Shown: piece by piece, positions 7,913 to 14,454 of the stretch
Position numbering within the stretch: the first letter of the stretch is position 1
How the letters are laid out: every line of letters starts with the position of its first letter
Source: UBA2093 sp049454855
Lineage (GTDB): Bacteria > Actinomycetota > Acidimicrobiia > Acidimicrobiales > Ilumatobacteraceae
Direction of reading: 5' to 3'
NCBI GenBank assembly: GCA_049454855.1
Contig: JBMUAQ010000046.1
Coordinates: forward strand, 1-14,454
Length of the DNA stretch: 14,454 bases
The notes under the pieces: generated by a model
Seen by the model: the letters and a program-made list of their open reading frames with translations, nothing else
Told to the model about the DNA's origin: nothing
The model's database searches: none
Position numbers and translations under genes: made by a program

Positions 7913-8538
7913 TCAGCGTCCTTTGTTGCGGGGAGGCTGTCCTTGGTGAAGACAACCCAGTCGTTGCAGAGCACGTCGTAGGCGTTCAGTTCGCCCGTGA
8001 GGATGATCTGAACGTCGGGGAGGTTGCGGAAGCTCTTCATGGTGTTCTCGTCGGCCGGGGTGACGACCACGAGCACCTTGCCCCCGAGACCGAGCGCGGC
8101 GAGCGCCTTCACGGCGTCCTTGGTGCTCGGCTGGGCGAAGCCCCAGGAATCGACGACGACGACCTTGCCCTCGTTGCGACGGTCGGAGAGGGCCGACGCG
8201 AGCGCGAGACGCACCATCTTGCGCGGCACGCGCTTGGTGTACTTGCGCGGCTTCGGCCCGAGGGCGATGCCGCCGCCCGTGTAGTGCGGTGCGGTGATCG
8301 AGCCCTGGCGGGCGCCGCCGGTGCCCTTCTGGCGGAACGGCTTCTTGCCGCCGCCAGAGACCTCGGCGCGGGTCTTGGTGCTCTGCGTTCCCGAGCGGCG
8401 GTGCGCCAGCTGGGCGGTGACCACCTGGTGCATCACCGGCACGTTCGGCTGCACGGCGAACAGGCCGTCGGCCAGCTCCACCGTTCCTGCGCTCTTGCCG
8501 CTGGTGTTCTTCACGTCGACGGATGCCATCTGGATCAC
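7909..8538 (-). CDS. rplD: 50S ribosomal protein L4
   Basis: L4 lines the polypeptide exit tunnel and in many bacteria represses its own operon. The 209-residue product carries the tunnel loop KKPFRQKGTGGARQGS (65-80) and the rRNA-binding stretch PKPRKYTKRVPRKM. E. coli has WRQKGTGRAR at the loop where macrolide-resistance changes are known; here Phe68 and Gly75 replace the Trp and Arg. I chose the GTG start at 8538, which overlaps the rplC stop as GTGA and has AAGG a few bases upstream. The ATG at 8529 (MASVDVKN) is a possible alternative. The stop overlaps rplW, again as GTGA. Confidence 0.96.
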   Translation of the reverse strand: MIQMASVDVKNTSGKSAGTVELADGLFAVQPNVPVMHQVVTAQLAHRRSGTQSTKTRAEVSGGGKKPFRQKGTGGARQGSITAPHYTGGGIALGPKPRKYTKRVPRKMVRLALASALSDRRNEGKVVVVDSWGFAQPSTKDAVKALAALGLGGKVLVVVTPADENTMKSFRNLPDVQIILTGELNAYDVLCNDWVVFTKDSLPATKDAE

Positions 8539-9173
8539 TTCGCCTTCACTGCGTTGCGCACGATGACAACGCCGCCGTTCGGGCCCGGGACCGAACCCTT
8601 GACAAGTACGAGACCGCGCTCGGCGTCGGTCTGGACGACCTCGAGGTTGAGGGTGGTGACCTGCTGGTGACCCATGTGACCGGCCATGCGCAGGCCCTTG
8701 AACACGCGGCCGGGGAACGAGCAGGAGCCGATCGAACCCGGTGCACGGTGGTGCTTGTGGTTGCCGTGGCTCGCGCCCTGACCGTTGAAGTTGTGTCGCT
8801 TCATGCCGCCGGCGAAACCCTTGCCGCGGCTCACAGCGGTGACATCCACCTTGTCGCCCGCGGCCAGCACGTCGGCGAGGATCTCCTGGCCGACGGCGAA
8901 GCCGTCGACCGAGTCGAGGCGGAGCTCCACGAGACGGCGACCGGGCTCGACGTTCGCCTTGGCGAAGTGGCCGGCCTCGGGGCGGCTCAGCTTGTCCGCC
9001 TTCTTCTGTCCGTAGGTGACCTGGAGAGCGTTGTAGCCGTCGCGGTCCGCGGTCTTCACCTGCACGATGCGTGCGGCCTCCACACGCAGCACCGTGACCG
9101 GGATGACGCGCTGGTCATCCCCCCACACCTGTGTCATGCCGACCTTCTCGCCGACGATCGCTTTTTGTGCCAT
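8535..9173 (-). CDS. rplC: 50S ribosomal protein L3
   Basis: L3 binds domain VI of 23S rRNA early in 50S assembly and extends a loop toward the peptidyl-transferase centre. The 212-residue product begins AQKAIVGEKVGMTQVW and contains GFAGGMKRHNFNGQGASHG and the central-extension segment HRAPGSIGSCSFPGRVFKG, then MAGHMGHQQVT. The glutamine that PrmB methylates in E. coli L3 (in GSIGQNQTPG) is not present here. This gene is the first of the contiguous ribosomal-protein block after a 267-nt gap, and its Shine-Dalgarno region is weak (GAGAAACGCC before ATG). Its stop shares a GTGA with the rplD start. Confidence 0.98.
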   Translation of the reverse strand: MAQKAIVGEKVGMTQVWGDDQRVIPVTVLRVEAARIVQVKTADRDGYNALQVTYGQKKADKLSRPEAGHFAKANVEPGRRLVELRLDSVDGFAVGQEILADVLAAGDKVDVTAVSRGKGFAGGMKRHNFNGQGASHGNHKHHRAPGSIGSCSFPGRVFKGLRMAGHMGHQQVTTLNLEVVQTDAERGLVLVKGSVPGPNGGVVIVRNAVKAK

Positions 9174-9198
9174 GGCGTTTCTCGTTCTGCTTCTTCAC

Positions 9199-9235
9199 GC
9201 AAATGCTCCGACGGCGCATTTGCCGACGGAGCACT
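9199..9235 (-). promoter_or_regulatory. Leader hairpin with competing fold upstream of rplC
   Basis: On the minus strand AGTGCTCCG (9235-9227) pairs with CGGAGCATT (9210-9202). After a T-T mismatch, CGGC pairs with GCCG around the loop AAATGC, for 13 pairs in all. The same segment can instead form GCAAATGC (9223-9216) with GCATTTGC (9206-9199), a perfect 8-bp stem with a 9-nt loop. The two folds use the same bases and exclude each other, the layout of an attenuator or protein-controlled leader. The structure ends about 28 nt before the rplC ATG, leaving space for ribosome binding. In E. coli, L4 represses the S10 operon through a leader in front of rpsJ; a similar role here is inference. Confidence 0.45.
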
Positions 9236-9310
9236 CAACTGGGTTGTGCCGTGCGGTTCCGGCAGGCCGGCCTTCACGGACGTCGATTTCTCTGTGTTCG
9301 ACGATCGATC

Positions 9311-9338
9311 CGAAAACGAACCGGGCGGGTGCCCGACT
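9311..9338 (-). terminator. Intrinsic-terminator-like hairpin between the hydrolase gene and rplC
   Basis: On the minus strand AGTCGGGC (9338-9331) can pair with GCCCGGTT (9326-9319) around the loop ACCC. This gives 8 pairs including two G-U wobbles, followed at once by CGTTTTCG. It starts about 100 nt after the hydrolase stop. It may simply end the three-gene transcript, or, if a promoter lies upstream of it, act as an attenuator in the rplC leader. Confidence 0.5.
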
Positions 9339-9440
9339 CGCGGAGGTTGAACGCTATCGGCGCCCCGGAGCCCCGCCACCGGGGGAATCAGGGGTTTTCG
9401 GGACGGCCCGGCCATCCGTGACGGGCCCCGGGGATGCCGG

Positions 9441-10643
9441 TCAAACCGGGTAGCGGGCCCTCAACCAGTCGGCCACCGCATCCATGGCCGGCCGTCGGTG
9501 GCCCTCCAGGTAGTGGGGTGCGCCCTTCATCTCGAGGTAGGTGACGTCCTGCGCGCCGGCGTTCTCCACGATCTCCATGGCCTGTCGCACCCGGATCTCG
9601 GTGTCGCCCGTGGGATGCACGAGCATGGTGGGAACGGTCACCCGGGGCATGGTGTCGGCAAGGCGGGCATGGCTGGACAGGCCCGACCACGTGGACAGCC
9701 AGCCCCTGGCGGTCATGGTGCGGGCCAGGCCGCCCCGGCCGTAGTTGGCCTCCATGGGGTCGGGGAAGGCAAAAAGGGACCCCATCGGACGCTCATCGGG
9801 GTCGATTGACAGGTCCAGATAGGCGGGGTCGGCCAGGGTTCGGTAGATGGTCATGTAGCGGGTGAACACCCTCCGGGCCCGCAAATCACCCCATTCAGCA
9901 GGGTTTGTGCCCTTGTGAACACCCTTCAGGGCCTCCCCGGCCGCCTCGGAGTCGGCAATCGACTGCTTGGCCACCGCATCGAGCCGGGCCACCCGCGACA
10001 CCTGGGCCTCCCGGTAGCGGGCCAGCCAGGCGGGATCGTAGGAGCAGGGTTCGGGCCATGGCCGCCAGCCGTTGTCGGGGTTGTACATGTCGAGCTCGGG
10101 CACCCGCGAGAACGGATCGGCCTCGTCGGCCACCGAGGGGTCGATGACCTGGAGCATGAACACTCCCTCGCCGGGGTGGGCCGCCATGCCGATCCACCCG
10201 TCGCCGATGCCGAGTTCCGCGTTCGCCATGGCCATGAGCGACCCGCCGCCCGAGTTCCCGAGGAGCACCACTGACTCCGCACCCCTCGCGACCATGAAGT
10301 CATGCGCGGCCTTGACGTCGATGATGCAGTTCTCGTGCAGGCAGTCGGTGTCGTTGCCCATGTAGCGGGTGCCGAAACCGAGCACCGCGAAGCCGGCCTC
10401 CGCGAGCAACGGGCACGCGTAGTGCACCGAGAAGTCGCCGCGCGGATGCGACAGGATCACCGCCGTCTTCCACCTTCCCGACGGCGGGGTCCACAGGATC
10501 CCGCGCACCAGTGCCCCGTCGGGGCTGACGATGCGCACGTCCTCACGCGGTATCCCGCGCGACGGCGCATCCTCTGGGAGCGGCCAGTACCCGAGCCCGA
10601 ACGGACGCGACGCGCCGAGATGCGGACTGTCGAGAACGGTCAC
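9441..10643 (-). CDS. Alpha/beta hydrolase, function unknown
   Basis: The 400-residue protein has an alpha/beta-hydrolase fold. The nucleophile elbow is GNSGG with Ser131, preceded by the strand SVVLLGN. The oxyanion region AVILSHPRGD lies at 61-70. The acid is probably Asp347 in HPTGDTEIRVRQAM, and the base His377 in MKGAPHYLEGH (His382 is an alternative). Residues about 160-290 are a long insertion between the core strands, probably a lid, rich in Trp, Tyr and Pro. No signal peptide is seen, so it should act in the cytoplasm. The GTG start sits in a GTGA overlap with the ligase stop, so the pair is made together. A thioesterase or ester hydrolase acting on the same acyl substrate is a reasonable guess, not shown by the sequence. 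Confidence 0.85.
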   Translation of the reverse strand: MTVLDSPHLGASRPFGLGYWPLPEDAPSRGIPREDVRIVSPDGALVRGILWTPPSGRWKTAVILSHPRGDFSVHYACPLLAEAGFAVLGFGTRYMGNDTDCLHENCIIDVKAAHDFMVARGAESVVLLGNSGGGSLMAMANAELGIGDGWIGMAAHPGEGVFMLQVIDPSVADEADPFSRVPELDMYNPDNGWRPWPEPCSYDPAWLARYREAQVSRVARLDAVAKQSIADSEAAGEALKGVHKGTNPAEWGDLRARRVFTRYMTIYRTLADPAYLDLSIDPDERPMGSLFAFPDPMEANYGRGGLARTMTARGWLSTWSGLSSHARLADTMPRVTVPTMLVHPTGDTEIRVRQAMEIVENAGAQDVTYLEMKGAPHYLEGHRRPAMDAVADWLRARYPV

Positions 10644-12283
10644 CGTGTTGCCGCTTCGGCGAGGGCCTTCGCGCCCGGGTAGTCGGCCTTGCCGTTCGGT
10701 GCGCGCGGCACCTCGGCGACGAACACGACCCGCTTCGGGGCCTTGTACCCCGACAGTTGCGACTTCACCGATGCGATGACGGTGGACTCATCGAGTTCGG
10801 CACCGTCGCGCAGCGACGCGACCGCGACGACCGCCTGGCCGAACTTGTCGTCGGGGAGGCCGACCACGAGGCAGTCGACGACACCGTCGACGCGCTTCAC
10901 CGCCTCCTCGACCTCCTCCGGGAACACCTTCTCGCCCGCGGTGTTGATCACCTGGCTGCCGCGGCCGAGCAGCACCATCTGCCCGTTGTCGTCGAACGTG
11001 GCGAGGTCACCGGGGAACGAGTACCGCACACCGTCGATGACGCGGAACGTGCGTGCCGACTTCTCGGGGTCCTTGAAGTACGCATACGGGGTGAGACCGC
11101 CGTTCGCCACCATTCCGGTGCGACCGTCACCCGGGATGACCTGCGTGCCGTCGTCGGCGAACACCTTCGTTGTCGGGTTCAGCGCGAACTTCGCCGTGGG
11201 CGCGAGCGAGCCCCGCGTCGTGACACTCGTGGCCATGGCCCCCTCGGTGGACCCCATCGCATCGACCAGCATCACCGCCGGCACATGGTCAAGAAGACGG
11301 TTCTTCACTTCCTGGGTCCACATGACCCCCGACGAGGTCATGCGCAGCAGCGACGAGGTGTCATAGGGGCGGCCCGCGCGCACCGCCGCATCGAGAGCGT
11401 CGGCGATCGGTCGTGCGAATGCATCACCGACGATCACGACCTGTTTCACGGCCTCCGTCTCCACCAGCTGCAGGAGTTCATCGGCGTCGAACTTCCGTGA
11501 CGGCAGCAGGACCACCGTGCCGCCGGTCGCATGCGGCATCATCGCGCCGATCCACATCCCCGTGCCGTGCATCAGCGGACAGCACGGCACCGACACGAAC
11601 GGGCCGTTCTCGCTGTGGAGGGCGCATACTGTTGCCGCAATCTCGGGCAACGAACCCGGCACGGGCACTCCCTGCGCGGTGAATCCGTTGGTGGCGAACT
11701 GGGCGGTGATCTCGCTCATGCGGTACATCACGCCCTTGGGCATCCCGGTGGTGCCGCCCGTGTACAGCATGTACACGTCGTCGGCGGAGCGGGGGATGCG
11801 GGGCGCGGGCGAATGGGACGCGAGCAGTTCCTCGTAGCCGACCCTCCCCGGCACGACCGCAGTTGCGGGACCGTCGTCGACCTCCACCACGAGGCGGAGC
11901 AGCGGAAGGTTGCCGATCACCTCGGCGACGCGGTCGGCAAGCGACGCGTGGTACACGAGCACACGGCAGTCGGCATTGTCGAGCAGGTACTGGAGCTCGT
12001 TGCCGAGATAGCGGAAGTTCACGTTGATGGGCACGGCACGCTGCTTGAACGAACCGAAGTGGGCCTCGAGGTACTCGTTCGAGTTGTAGAGGTACAGGCC
12101 GACCTTGTCGTCGGGCCCGAGGCCGGCCGCCGCGATTGCCGCTGCGAAACGTGCAGACCTCTCGTCATACTGCGCCCACGTGAAACGTCGGTCAGCGAAC
12201 ACCACGGCCGGCGCGTCGGGCACGGCATCCGCGACGGCCTCCCAGAGAGTCGCGAACGTCAGGTCACCTGTTGTCTCCCCCAT
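10640..12283 (-). CDS. AMP-forming acyl-CoA synthetase, FadD19-like
   Basis: This 547-residue ANL-superfamily enzyme should activate a carboxylic acid with ATP to an acyl-adenylate and then to the CoA thioester in the cytoplasm. Visible core motifs are the P-loop LYTGGTTGMPKG (173-184), the adenine/acyl motif DAMGSTEG (341-348), YSFPGD with Asp426, the hinge region GRGSQVINTAGEKVFPEEVEE (440-460, hinge near Arg441), and the catalytic lysine Lys532 in PNGKADY. The segment VGLYLYNSNEYLEAHFGSFK and the following VNFRY.GNELQYLLDNAD closely resemble mycobacterial FadD19, a ligase for the side chain of cholesterol catabolites. The substrate could therefore be a steroid side chain or another branched or long-chain acid; I cannot decide which. 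Its TGA stop overlaps the GTG start of the hydrolase gene, indicating translational coupling. Confidence 0.92.
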   Translation of the reverse strand: MGETTGDLTFATLWEAVADAVPDAPAVVFADRRFTWAQYDERSARFAAAIAAAGLGPDDKVGLYLYNSNEYLEAHFGSFKQRAVPINVNFRYLGNELQYLLDNADCRVLVYHASLADRVAEVIGNLPLLRLVVEVDDGPATAVVPGRVGYEELLASHSPAPRIPRSADDVYMLYTGGTTGMPKGVMYRMSEITAQFATNGFTAQGVPVPGSLPEIAATVCALHSENGPFVSVPCCPLMHGTGMWIGAMMPHATGGTVVLLPSRKFDADELLQLVETEAVKQVVIVGDAFARPIADALDAAVRAGRPYDTSSLLRMTSSGVMWTQEVKNRLLDHVPAVMLVDAMGSTEGAMATSVTTRGSLAPTAKFALNPTTKVFADDGTQVIPGDGRTGMVANGGLTPYAYFKDPEKSARTFRVIDGVRYSFPGDLATFDDNGQMVLLGRGSQVINTAGEKVFPEEVEEAVKRVDGVVDCLVVGLPDDKFGQAVVAVASLRDGAELDESTVIASVKSQLSGYKAPKRVVFVAEVPRAPNGKADYPGAKALAEAATR

Positions 12284-12289
12284 GGGCGA

Positions 12290-12295
12290 AGACTA
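12290..12295 (-). promoter_or_regulatory. Candidate -10 element for a leaderless acyl-CoA ligase mRNA
   Basis: TAGTCT on the minus strand fits the actinobacterial TANNNT pattern and ends 6 nt before the ATG at 12283, the same spacing as in front of the protease gene. The 49-nt gap between the two genes has no Shine-Dalgarno sequence, so a leaderless transcript starting at the ATG is plausible. No good -35 box was seen. Confidence 0.3.
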
Positions 12296-12332
12296 ACCAC
12301 GGCCAGCCGAGGCGCGGGAAGCGGCGCGGGCG

Positions 12333-13460
12333 TCAGCCTGCAGGACGCGGCACGAGGGTGGCGGTCAGCGTGACCTTCTCACCGTCGCGGGACACCTCGA
12401 TCGTGACCTCGTCGCCGCTCGTGGAGTCGCGGATGATGCCGATGAGGGCCCCCTGGCCGGTGATCGGCGGGTCGTCCACCGACAGCACGACGTCGTTCAC
12501 CTTCAGGCCGGCCTTGTCTGCCGGGGACCCGGACTCCACCTCGCTCACGACCGCGCCCACGCCGCCGTCGCTGCGGTCGGCGAGTGCCACACCGAGGTAG
12601 CCCTGCGGACGCCCGGTCCCGTTCGCATCGTCGCGCAGCACCTCGACCACCCGCTTGACCTCGCCGACATGTATCGCAAAGCCGATGTTGTTGGCGGACG
12701 ACGTGTTGGTGCTGCGTGCCACGGCCGTGTTCACGCCCACCACCTGTCCGCTCATGTTGATGAGCGGCCCGCCGGAGTTGCCCGACGAGATGGCGGCATC
12801 GGTCTGGATGAGCCTGTTCAGGGCGCCGTTCTCGTCGGTGATGGTTCGGTTGAGCGCGCTCACGATGCCGCTCGTGACGCTCGCACCGCCGTCGAGATCG
12901 AGTGCGTAGCCCACGGCCACGACCTGGTCCCCTACCGCGATGCTCTCGGGGTCGGCCAGGGTGGCGGGAGTGAGCCCGGTGATGTTGTCGATCTTCACGA
13001 GGGCGAGGTCGTTGCTCGCGTCCTCGGCGAGAACCTTCGCGGTGCGCGGCTCCGTCTCCCCGGCCAGCACGACGCGGACCTCGGTTGCGTCCTCGACGAC
13101 GTGCGCGTTCGTGACCACCTCGCCGTCGGAGGTGAGGATGATGCCGGTGCCGATGGCCTCCCCGTCGTTGCCCACTGAATCGATGGTGACCACGCTGCGT
13201 GCGATCACGGCGGCCGCCTTCGCGACCGCGGTGTTGCCGACCTTCGAGGGGTCAACAGGCGGTGCGGTGACCACCGGCGCGCCGGAGCTCCCGCCACCGG
13301 TGTCGACGAGGTTCGCGCCCACGGCACCCCCGACGACGCCGGCCAGGAGACCGGCCACCATCGACACGATGACCACGGGAAGGGTTCGGCCCCTGCGCCG
13401 CCCGGCGGGCGAGTCGTGCAACTGGGGCGGGGTGTTGATCCAGTGGGGCTCGAAGCTCAT
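12333..13460 (-). CDS. Membrane-anchored HtrA/DegP-like trypsin-family serine protease with PDZ domain
   Basis: The 375-residue protein has a short basic cytoplasmic N-terminus (RRRGR at 21-25), one membrane segment (about 27-50) and a Gly/Pro-rich linker. A trypsin-like domain (about 78-275) and a C-terminal PDZ domain (about 285-370) follow. The catalytic triad is visible: His120 in VVTNAHVV, Asp151 in SNDLALVKI, and Ser229 in SSGNSGGPL. The PDZ region carries GYLGV, SPADKAGLKVNDVVLSVDD and the closing DGEKVTL strand. This is the S1C/HtrA family, which degrades or refolds damaged proteins outside the cytoplasmic membrane. Its place in a ribosomal-protein cluster is unusual. It lies 126 nt after rpsJ behind a hairpin and 49 nt before the acyl-CoA ligase gene. 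The exact orthologue (HtrA, PepD or DegP type) cannot be told from sequence reading alone. Confidence 0.93.
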   Translation of the reverse strand: MSFEPHWINTPPQLHDSPAGRRRGRTLPVVIVSMVAGLLAGVVGGAVGANLVDTGGGSSGAPVVTAPPVDPSKVGNTAVAKAAAVIARSVVTIDSVGNDGEAIGTGIILTSDGEVVTNAHVVEDATEVRVVLAGETEPRTAKVLAEDASNDLALVKIDNITGLTPATLADPESIAVGDQVVAVGYALDLDGGASVTSGIVSALNRTITDENGALNRLIQTDAAISSGNSGGPLINMSGQVVGVNTAVARSTNTSSANNIGFAIHVGEVKRVVEVLRDDANGTGRPQGYLGVALADRSDGGVGAVVSEVESGSPADKAGLKVNDVVLSVDDPPITGQGALIGIIRDSTSGDEVTIEVSRDGEKVTLTATLVPRPAG

Positions 13461-13466
13461 GGTGCT

Positions 13467-13472
13467 TATCTA
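13467..13472 (-). promoter_or_regulatory. Candidate -10 element for a leaderless protease mRNA
   Basis: TAGATA on the minus strand ends exactly 6 nt before the ATG at 13460. That would put the transcription start at or next to the A of the start codon, as in leaderless actinobacterial messages. No Shine-Dalgarno sequence precedes this ATG, which fits the idea. The hexamer departs from TANNNT at its last base, and no convincing -35 box lies 17-18 bp upstream. Confidence 0.25.
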
Positions 13473-13543
13473 TCCGAACTGCCGACCCGACTGCACGGGC
13501 GCCCGTCAAGAATTTCCGAAGAATGACGCCCCGACAACGACAA

Positions 13544-13565
13544 GGGGCGGCCGCCCGGCCGCCCC
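13544..13565 (-). terminator. GC-rich terminator-like hairpin after rpsJ
   Basis: Read on the minus strand, GGGGCGGCC (13565-13557) and GGCCGCCCC (13552-13544) form a perfect 9-bp stem around a 4-nt GGGC loop, 21 nt after the rpsJ stop codon. The downstream strand continues TTGTCGTTGTCGGGG, which is only partly T-rich. The stem is strong enough for an intrinsic terminator in a high-GC genome, but the weak T-run leaves room for partial read-through into the protease gene. Confidence 0.6.
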
Positions 13566-13586
13566 CGTCTCGATGTGCCCCGGGGC

Positions 13587-13898
13587 TCAGCCCTGGATCT
13601 TGATCTCGATGTCGACGCCTGCCGGCAGCTCGATGCGCTGGAGGGACTCCACGGTCTTTGCGTTCGGCTCGACGATGTCGATGAGACGCTTGTGGATCCT
13701 CATCTCGAAGTGCTCGCGGGAGTCCTTGTCGATGTGCGGACCACGGATGACCGTGAACCGGTGCTTGTCCGTCGGCAACGGGATGGGACCGCGGATCTTG
13801 GCGTCGGTGCGGGCGACGGTCTCGACGATCGCACGCGTGGACTTGTCCAGCTGGTCGTGGTCGAATGCCTTCAGGCGGATGCGGATGCTGCTTGCCAT
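13587..13898 (-). CDS. rpsJ: 30S ribosomal protein S10 (NusE)
   Basis: S10 belongs to the head of the 30S subunit and, as NusE, also partners NusB/NusG in transcription antitermination and coupling. The 103-residue product has the normal length. It shows IRIRLKAFDHDQLD, GPIPLPTDKHRFTVIRGPH (the loop that inserts into the 30S head) and HFEMRIHKRLIDI. The ATG start is followed by ASSIRIRLKAFD, the typical N-terminus. No strong Shine-Dalgarno sequence is visible, so translation may be coupled to tuf 5 nt upstream. In most bacteria rpsJ is directly followed by rplC. Here a hairpin and three unrelated genes follow, so S10 is tied to the EF-Tu transcript and not to the rest of its namesake operon. 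Confidence 0.98.
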   Translation of the reverse strand: MASSIRIRLKAFDHDQLDKSTRAIVETVARTDAKIRGPIPLPTDKHRFTVIRGPHIDKDSREHFEMRIHKRLIDIVEPNAKTVESLQRIELPAGVDIEIKIQG

Positions 13899-13903
13899 GG
13901 TCG

Positions 13904-14454
<551 letters not shown>

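Noticed and set aside
9134..9415. 93-codon open frame on the minus strand in the gap before rplC
   Set aside because: It overlaps the start of rplC in another frame, has no ribosome binding site, has an unremarkable low-complexity Pro/Ser/Arg composition, and coincides with terminator and leader hairpins. Long open frames arise easily in DNA this GC-rich.
9421..9440. Possible 6-bp GC stem (GGCCCG with CGGGCC) just after the hydrolase stop
   Set aside because: The stem is short, its loop is 11 nt and no T-run follows; weaker than the hairpin at 9311-9338.
11531..12373. 280-codon plus-strand open frame antisense to the acyl-CoA ligase gene
   Set aside because: The opposite strand encodes a complete ligase with all core motifs; the antisense product has His/Arg/Val-rich composition with no recognisable domain.
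13577..13586. 10-bp palindrome GCCCCGGGGC right after the rpsJ stop
   Set aside because: It has no loop and no T-run, and short GC palindromes are frequent here; the hairpin at 13544-13565 is the better terminator candidate.

Overview
This GC-rich window is almost entirely coding, and every gene I can support reads on the minus strand, so transcription runs from 14454 down to 1. It holds the 3' part of tuf (EF-Tu) followed by most of the str-S10-spc ribosomal-protein super-cluster. The gene order is tuf, rpsJ, [three non-ribosomal genes], rplC, rplD, rplW, rplB, rpsS, rplV, rpsC, rplP, rpmC, rpsQ, rplN, rplX, rplE, rpsN, rpsH, rplF, rplR, rpsE, rpmD, rplO. Very high G+C, a zinc-type 61-residue S14, long tailed S3 and L22, frequent GTG starts and a FadD19-like acyl-CoA synthetase all point to an actinobacterium (Actinomycetota). 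Acidimicrobiia is my best guess at class level, from the general feel of the proteins and not from any search.

Layout by region. (a) 13587-14454: the end of tuf and the whole of rpsJ, 5 nt apart, followed by a strong GC hairpin that could end the str-type transcript after rpsJ. (b) 9441-13460: an interruption of the usual rpsJ-rplC junction. It carries a membrane-anchored HtrA/DegP-like serine protease, an AMP-forming fatty-acyl/steroid-type CoA ligase, and an alpha/beta hydrolase whose start overlaps the ligase stop. (c) 9174-9440: a 267-nt intergenic region in front of rplC. It contains a terminator-like hairpin with a short T-run and, 28 nt before the rplC start, a longer hairpin that competes with an alternative 8-bp stem. 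This looks like an attenuator or autoregulatory leader for the ribosomal genes downstream. (d) 6-9173: 19 ribosomal-protein genes from rplC to rplO, packed with overlaps of 1-4 nt or gaps of at most 21 nt, presumably one transcript. The window stops 5 nt after the rplO stop codon.

The ribosomal genes build both subunits. The L3/L4/L23/L2/L22/L29 group assembles early on 23S rRNA, with L22, L23, L24 and L29 lining the peptide exit tunnel; S10/S19/S3/S14 form the 30S head; S5/S8/S17 sit in the 30S body. Most genes are ordinary. The parts worth a second look are the split of S10 from the rest of its operon, the leader structures at the new operon head, apparently leaderless starts of the protease and ligase genes, and tails on L22, S3 and L5. 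I saw no tRNA, rRNA, CRISPR array, insertion sequence or sign of phage.
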